From NCBI GenBank assembly GCA_021464245.1, contig JADCRB010000040.1, positions 513,840-577,839 of the forward strand: a DNA stretch of 64,000 nucleotides. Direction: 5' to 3'. Below the pieces are notes generated by a model. That model saw only the letters and a list, made by a program, of their open reading frames with translations, did no database searches and was not told the origin of the DNA. Each line of letters opens with the position of its first letter. The stretch's first letter is position 1. Positions 59,471 to 64,000 of the stretch are shown here, piece by piece. The position numbers were made by a program, and so were the translations under genes. This DNA is from Carallia brachiata. Lineage: Eukaryota; Streptophyta; Magnoliopsida; Malpighiales; Rhizophoraceae.

Positions 59471-59779
59471 ATCATACTGTTATTTGGGAACTCCATTTAT
59501 CAGTTTGATAACACCATATAAGGTAGGTTATCATGGAATATCATTTTCTGCAAAGAAGAAATACATTTTTAAATTTAGTGAAAAACCTAAAACTCAATAT
59601 TATAAAAGCTTATAGCATTTATAATAATGAGATTAATAATTTTATTAAAACTAAATGAAACAAAACTTTCTGATTTAAAACACTGCTTTTTTAAAACAAA
59701 TTGAAAAACAACTTTTAAATAATATTATAAAACAAAAGATTTTTGATTTACAAAATCTCTTTGAAAAAGAAATTTGTGC

Positions 59780-60470
59780 TGATTTGCCAAATGTTTTTGG
59801 GAACCTAAACAACATATGGTGGATTTACCATGTAAAAAGGATTTTGATGAACGTCAAATTCCTACCAAAGCTAGGCTAATCCAAATGAATGCTGAATTAC
59901 AACAGCATTGTAAATAAGAAATTTCTGATTTACTTAGTAAAAAGTTAATCAAAAAATCTCTATCACCGTGGTATTGTGCAGCATTCTACGTAAACAATAA
60001 CTCTCAAATAGAACATGTGTCCCAACACTTGTGATTAATTATAAACCCTTAAACAAAACTCTAAAATGGATTAGGTATCCTATACCTAATAAACGTGATC
60101 TGTTAAACAAATTGCATTCTGCATTCATATTTTCTAAATTTGACATGAAATCTAGATTTTGGCAAATACAGATTGCTCCAAAAGACGGATATAAAACTGC
60201 ATTACAGTTCCATTGGTCAGTACGAATGGAATGTTATGCCATTTAGTTTAAAGAATGCACTAAGTGAATTTCAGCGCATCATGAATAATATATTTGCTAA
60301 TTATGCACATTTCATCATTGTTTACATTGATGATGTTTTGGTGTTTTCTCATACCATTGATTAGCATTTTAAATATCTTAAAGCATTTTCTTCATCACTA
60401 AGAAAAATAGTATTGTCGTCTCCCAATCTAAGATGTCCCTTTTTCTCAAACCCGTATTCGCTTCGTAGGA
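59780..60470 (+). pseudogene. Viral reverse transcriptase, broken
   Basis: LVINYKPLNKTL and FSKFDMKSRFWQIQI fall in one frame (to 60246). After a 1-base shift, the frame 60173-60364 has the YIDD catalytic box (60323-60334) followed by a stop. Upstream, the N-terminal part (59780-60000) is in other frames. Confidence 0.75.
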
Positions 60471-60689
60471 TATTATATTACTTAGGGAACGATTACACCC
60501 ATTGAGAGATCTCTACCCTTTGTTGATAAATTCCCAAATAAAATCTTGATAAATCTCAACTCTAGTGATTTTTAGGCAGTCTCAATTATGTTGTTGATTT
60601 CTATCCTAATTTGAATCGTCTTGCTTAACCCCTTCACGACAGGCTTAAGAAAAATCTTGTTCCTTGGACTGATAAACATACTGCCATAT

Positions 60690-61130
60690 TCAACAAACAA
60701 AAAACCAAGTTAAAAATATTCCTTGCCTTTCTATTACTAATCTTTCTGCTCCTAAGATCGTATAAACTAATGTTTCTGATCTTGGATATGGTGGAATTTT
60801 AAAACAAAATTTGATGGACGGGAATGTATAATATAATACACTTCTGGACATTGGAATTCTTCTCAAGTAAACTACCCTACTATTAAAAAAGAGATTTTAA
60901 GTATTTTTTATGTATTTCAAAATTTCAATCGGATTTACTCAATCAAAAGTTTTTACTACGTATTGATTGTAAATCTGCAAAAGAAGTTTTGGAAAAAAAT
61001 GTTAAAAATATTGCTTCAAAACAAATTTTTGTAAGATAGCAGGCTATACTTAGTATATTTGATTTTGACATTGAATATATTAAGGGAGAAAGTAATTTTG
61101 TGCCAGATTTTTAACTAGAGAATTTCTCCA
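60690..61130 (+). pseudogene. Viral RNase H, broken
   Basis: Blocks SDLGYGGILKQN (near 60780), RIDCKSAKEVLEKN (near 60960) and FDFDIEYIKGESNFV (near 61060) are in order, with stops between them. The residue expected to be the first catalytic Asp, just before the GYGG block, reads Asn. Confidence 0.65.
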
Positions 61131-61147
61131 AAACAGATCATTTTATC

Positions 61148-62640
61148 ATGCCTCCAAAGAAAAATAAAACCAAAAAAGGAGACAAAGGTAAAACTCAGGT
61201 TTTTGAAGAAACCATTGAAAGCCCCCTAAAACCTAAACCAACCATTAAAAAGCTAATGGCTTCTGTCATTAAAACCCATAAACCCCTTGTCACTCCCTCT
61301 AATTTTAAACCTATTAAACCTAAATCCTAGATTGATATTGTTGAAAAGGAAGAAGAGGAAAAGAAAAAAGAAAAAGAGCTACAAGTCTAAAAATGAGCTG
61401 TAAAATTAGCTCAAAACCCGTAATACTTCATGTCCTCCAAAATATCTCACAAAATAAACCACAACCTGAAGAAAATAAACGCTCATGTATGATTTCTAAA
61501 CCCATTTTCAAACAGAAAGAGATAGCATCATCTTCTTCTCAAGCTCCATCTCACAGTGATTTAAATAAAAACCTGTCTACTCCCAAGTGGACAAGTATTT
61601 TTTAAAACCTGTTTTTCAAAATTTTTTTGTACAAGAAAATGGGTATGAATCTGGAATGCCCTCAGACACAGTACAAACAGTTTTTGGTTACAAATGAGAA
61701 TATAAACCTTGGGACTATGAAAAGCCCATATATTACTATATGGCCAAAACTCATATATTAATATATGGCCATTCTTTCTCAAACCCAACCTCCTTCAGTA
61801 AAATTTAAATTTCAAATCCTTGGTAAAAAAGAATCTGTTTCTGTGTTTGACCCAGATAGAGATTATGACTATTCCACTTGCCAAATTTTAAATATCCTTA
61901 ATCCGATTGATTTTGGTTTTGCATCTGGATTAGACACTTTTGATAAACCCTATCATGAAAAATATACCCATTCCCCATATTTCTCATATTGGGATTATCA
62001 ACAAGCATGGTTCAATATCTTTTGTTATCAAAATAAGAAAAGAAGCCATACTTGGTTAATATATTTTGATAAAACCTTTAAACCTAACAATATTCCAAAC
62101 TGGTTTCTACAATGATGAGTTTCTTTTGGTTGCATCCCAGATATTTTTGATCCTGAAATTGAACCCAATTTTAAAATTTTTAAAACCCATTATATACCTT
62201 CAGAAAAGGAAGAGAAATTTCCTCCCATCTTTTCCTTCTATACCAACTTCTTTGTCCCATGGGTCGTAAAATGGGAATATGCATATACCCCACATAAAAC
62301 AGGACTCATGTTGACTAGAAACTTTTATGTTCGATGGTGGATTCAATACAACATACCACCATCATTATCTCTTCTAGCAGTCGAAAAATGGTTGAAGAAC
62401 CAACTCAAATCTTTGCCAGGAACTTCTAAACCTAGAAGGTCATCATGAACAAAGAACATGTGGCCTTTCTTGCAGAAAAGTCTCATTAACAGAGTTGTCT
62501 TGCTGCTGTTAAAACTAGAGATGAATACCTTGCAATCATGCAGGCAATGTCTCAAGAAATGTCTCCTCCCACTTCATTTAAAAAGTTTGAAGGCAAAATT
62601 ATCAGCCTCGCTCAAGATCATGAAGATGAGGAAGAAAAAA
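61148..62640 (+). pseudogene. 3' viral frame of unknown function, broken
   Basis: An ATG at 61148 (MPPKKNKTKKGDKGK) opens a Lys-rich frame. Later blocks (61765-62115, with aromatic-rich YFSYWDYQQAWFN; then 62115-62450 in another frame) and an acidic-basic end (62538-62640) follow. The position after RNase H fits the second ORF known in some caulimovirid lineages, whose role is not established. At least three breaks are present. Confidence 0.55.
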
Positions 62641-62804
62641 AGAAGAAGATGATTACTTTGCTAATCATTCAATGTAAACTTTGTTGTGAATCTTTACAGT
62701 ATCTGTTTTGTACTGTTTGTAATATTTACAAAAACACCACGGTCATGAACATAAAACACTGTTCACATAAATCACAAAAATACCACCGATTAGTAACAGT
62801 ACTT

Positions 62805-63896
62805 TGATAGGTTCAATATTTACATAGTTTATGCATAATTTTTATATATATTTGGATAGTTTAACTATGTAAATATTGTGAATTGTGGTAAATTCTACTT
62901 CGGTTACTTCTTTTATGTTTTGTAGGACAATTGGACATAACCGAAGTATTTGACGCTTGGAAAAAGGAACCTATCGGGTTTGAAGGAGTAGAAACAAGCC
63001 GAGCACTAAAGAACCGAACCAAAAGTTTGGTTGGAAAGCTAATATGTGGTTGGTTTGGGTAGAATTTCACAGCTTTGCGCACTGCTTAGTATGTCAGCCA
63101 TAACTTCCTTATAAAGTAGAATCTGATGATTCTTAAGCCGAATCGAAGCTAAGAGATAAAGCTACAACTTTTCTGTTTTGACGAACTTCGGATTCTACGT
63201 GGAAGGGGTCGAAATTTGGGTCCGTAGATACAGGGTCAAAACTGTCCAGAAAATTTATAAATCCTTTTCCGACTCAAATTTAGACTCTTTAGGGCTTATT
63301 TGAGGGAACTATAAATACTGAAGTTACAGAAAACTTAGAGGATTTTGGGAGGCTATTCTTGTAGACACAAGACAGAGAAAAAGAGTAGAGAGTGAAGAGG
63401 AGAAGAGCATAAGAGAGGAATGCGAACTCGTCGGAAACGAGTTTTTCGATTCCTTTTCTTTCCCTTCTTTTTCTTTTGAACTTAATGATGTTGGATATTT
63501 ATTTATCTTTGGTTTTTAGTATGAGTTAGAACTCTAAACTAGGGCAAAAGGGATGTAGCCTAGTTTAGGGTTGAATTATTTGATTTTGTGGATGTTTAGA
63601 TGTTCTTTTCATTTTATTGCGATTATCTGTTGAGAACCTGATTTGATTTATCTATTTTGTTCTTAAATATGCTTTTGTCTGGCCATCGTGAAAGTAGTCA
63701 TAGGATTTGTATTGAGATCGACAGATGAGATATAATCGTGCACTAAATAGATAAACATATGAACTTTGAGTCAGACATGAGATAAGTTTATATGATGTCG
63801 TTAGAAATTCTATTCTTAATGGGTTTAATCTACTTTGTGTGAGTTCGAGAGGAGATCACAATTAGATTAAATACGGTTAGAGTTGCTCGACAAAGA
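62805..63896 (+). repeat. Truncated LTR of the 22-kb family
   Basis: It starts TGATAGGTTC and is colinear with 22326-23343, including a TATAAATA box (63310-63317) and a perfect 16-bp terminal inverted repeat (62814-62829 with 62863-62878) whose sequence differs from that at 22336. It lacks the last about 330 bp, and no primer site or gag follows. The left flank shows no polypurine tract, as expected for a 5' end or a solo LTR. Confidence 0.82.
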
Positions 63897-64000
63897 ACCT
63901 TGCAATCATGCAGGCAATGTCTCAAGAAATGTCTCCTCCCACTTCATTTAAAAAGCTTGAAGGCAAAATTATCACCTCGCTCAAGATATGAAGATGAGGA
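63897..64000 (+). repeat. Second copy of the viral 3' end segment
   Basis: From ACCTTGCAATCATGCAGGCA on, this repeats 62527-62632 with one substitution and two small deletions. The offset is 1370 bp. The copy runs off the end of the window. Confidence 0.9.

Larger units (their letters stand above)
55392..62800 (+). pseudogene. Endogenous caulimovirid 2, near full-length, inactivated
   Basis: A plant pararetroviral genome copied into the chromosome. It starts at a tRNA-Met type primer site (55392-55403) and keeps the order movement protein, coat/zinc-finger region, protease, reverse transcriptase, RNase H, then a separate 3' frame. That layout suggests a petuvirus- or florendovirus-like member. 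No continuous frame survives: stops and frameshifts occur in every domain, and several catalytic or metal-binding residues are changed. It cannot make functional viral proteins. The right boundary is uncertain because an LTR is inserted at 62805. Confidence 0.8.

Overview
The window looks like a piece of a eudicot (probably rosid) nuclear genome. It is AT-rich, has GT-AG split genes, and is crowded with nested plant-type transposable elements and endogenous pararetrovirus (EPRV) sequence. I cannot name the species from the sequence. I found no rRNA, tRNA or CRISPR.

Layout. 1-1.6 kb: T-rich low-complexity DNA with a short degenerate tandem repeat. 1.6-20.8 kb: a tandem array of four diverged non-coding units (about 2.4-2.9 kb each). 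The second unit is split by an 8.8-kb minus-strand LTR retrotransposon (4744-13536, Ty3/gypsy Athila/Tat-like), which itself carries a Harbinger-like MITE in one LTR. 20.8-29.0 kb: a fragment of an endogenous caulimovirid (protease, RT, RNase H) split by a second, plus-strand member of the same LTR family (22311-28790). This second copy has the order PPT-LTR-PBS-gag-pro-integrase tail and stops just where its own PPT should come, as if a one-LTR circle had inserted. 29-39 kb: gene-poor DNA with GGTCCGG-rich MITEs, an F-box-like pseudogene remnant and a possible Helitron end. 39.2-44.2 kb: an intact-looking 11-exon gene for a synaptotagmin-like SMP-C2 protein (CLB1/SYT7/NTMC2T4 type). 46.2-52.4 kb: a 6-exon gene for UTP:RNA uridylyltransferase (URT1), with an apparent 1-base frame break in its CAG/CAA repeat. 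52.4-55.4 kb: intergenic DNA with another GGTCCGG MITE. 55.4-62.8 kb: a nearly full-length but multiply broken endogenous caulimovirid that starts at a tRNA-Met type primer site. 62.8-63.9 kb: a truncated LTR of the 22-kb family, followed by a partial repeat of the viral 3' end.

How the parts relate. The two host genes lie head to tail on the plus strand and have unrelated roles: lipid-binding tethering at ER membrane contact sites, and uridylation of deadenylated mRNAs. Everything else is mobile or viral debris. The most informative signals are in the LTR family. Both internal copies lack RT-RNase H-integrase core at the same place, so the family was probably already non-autonomous when it spread. 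All four LTRs seen can fold the same hairpin just inside their 5' ends, with compensatory base changes, and hairpin-plus-purine-tract modules recur about every kilobase in the 3' part of the element.
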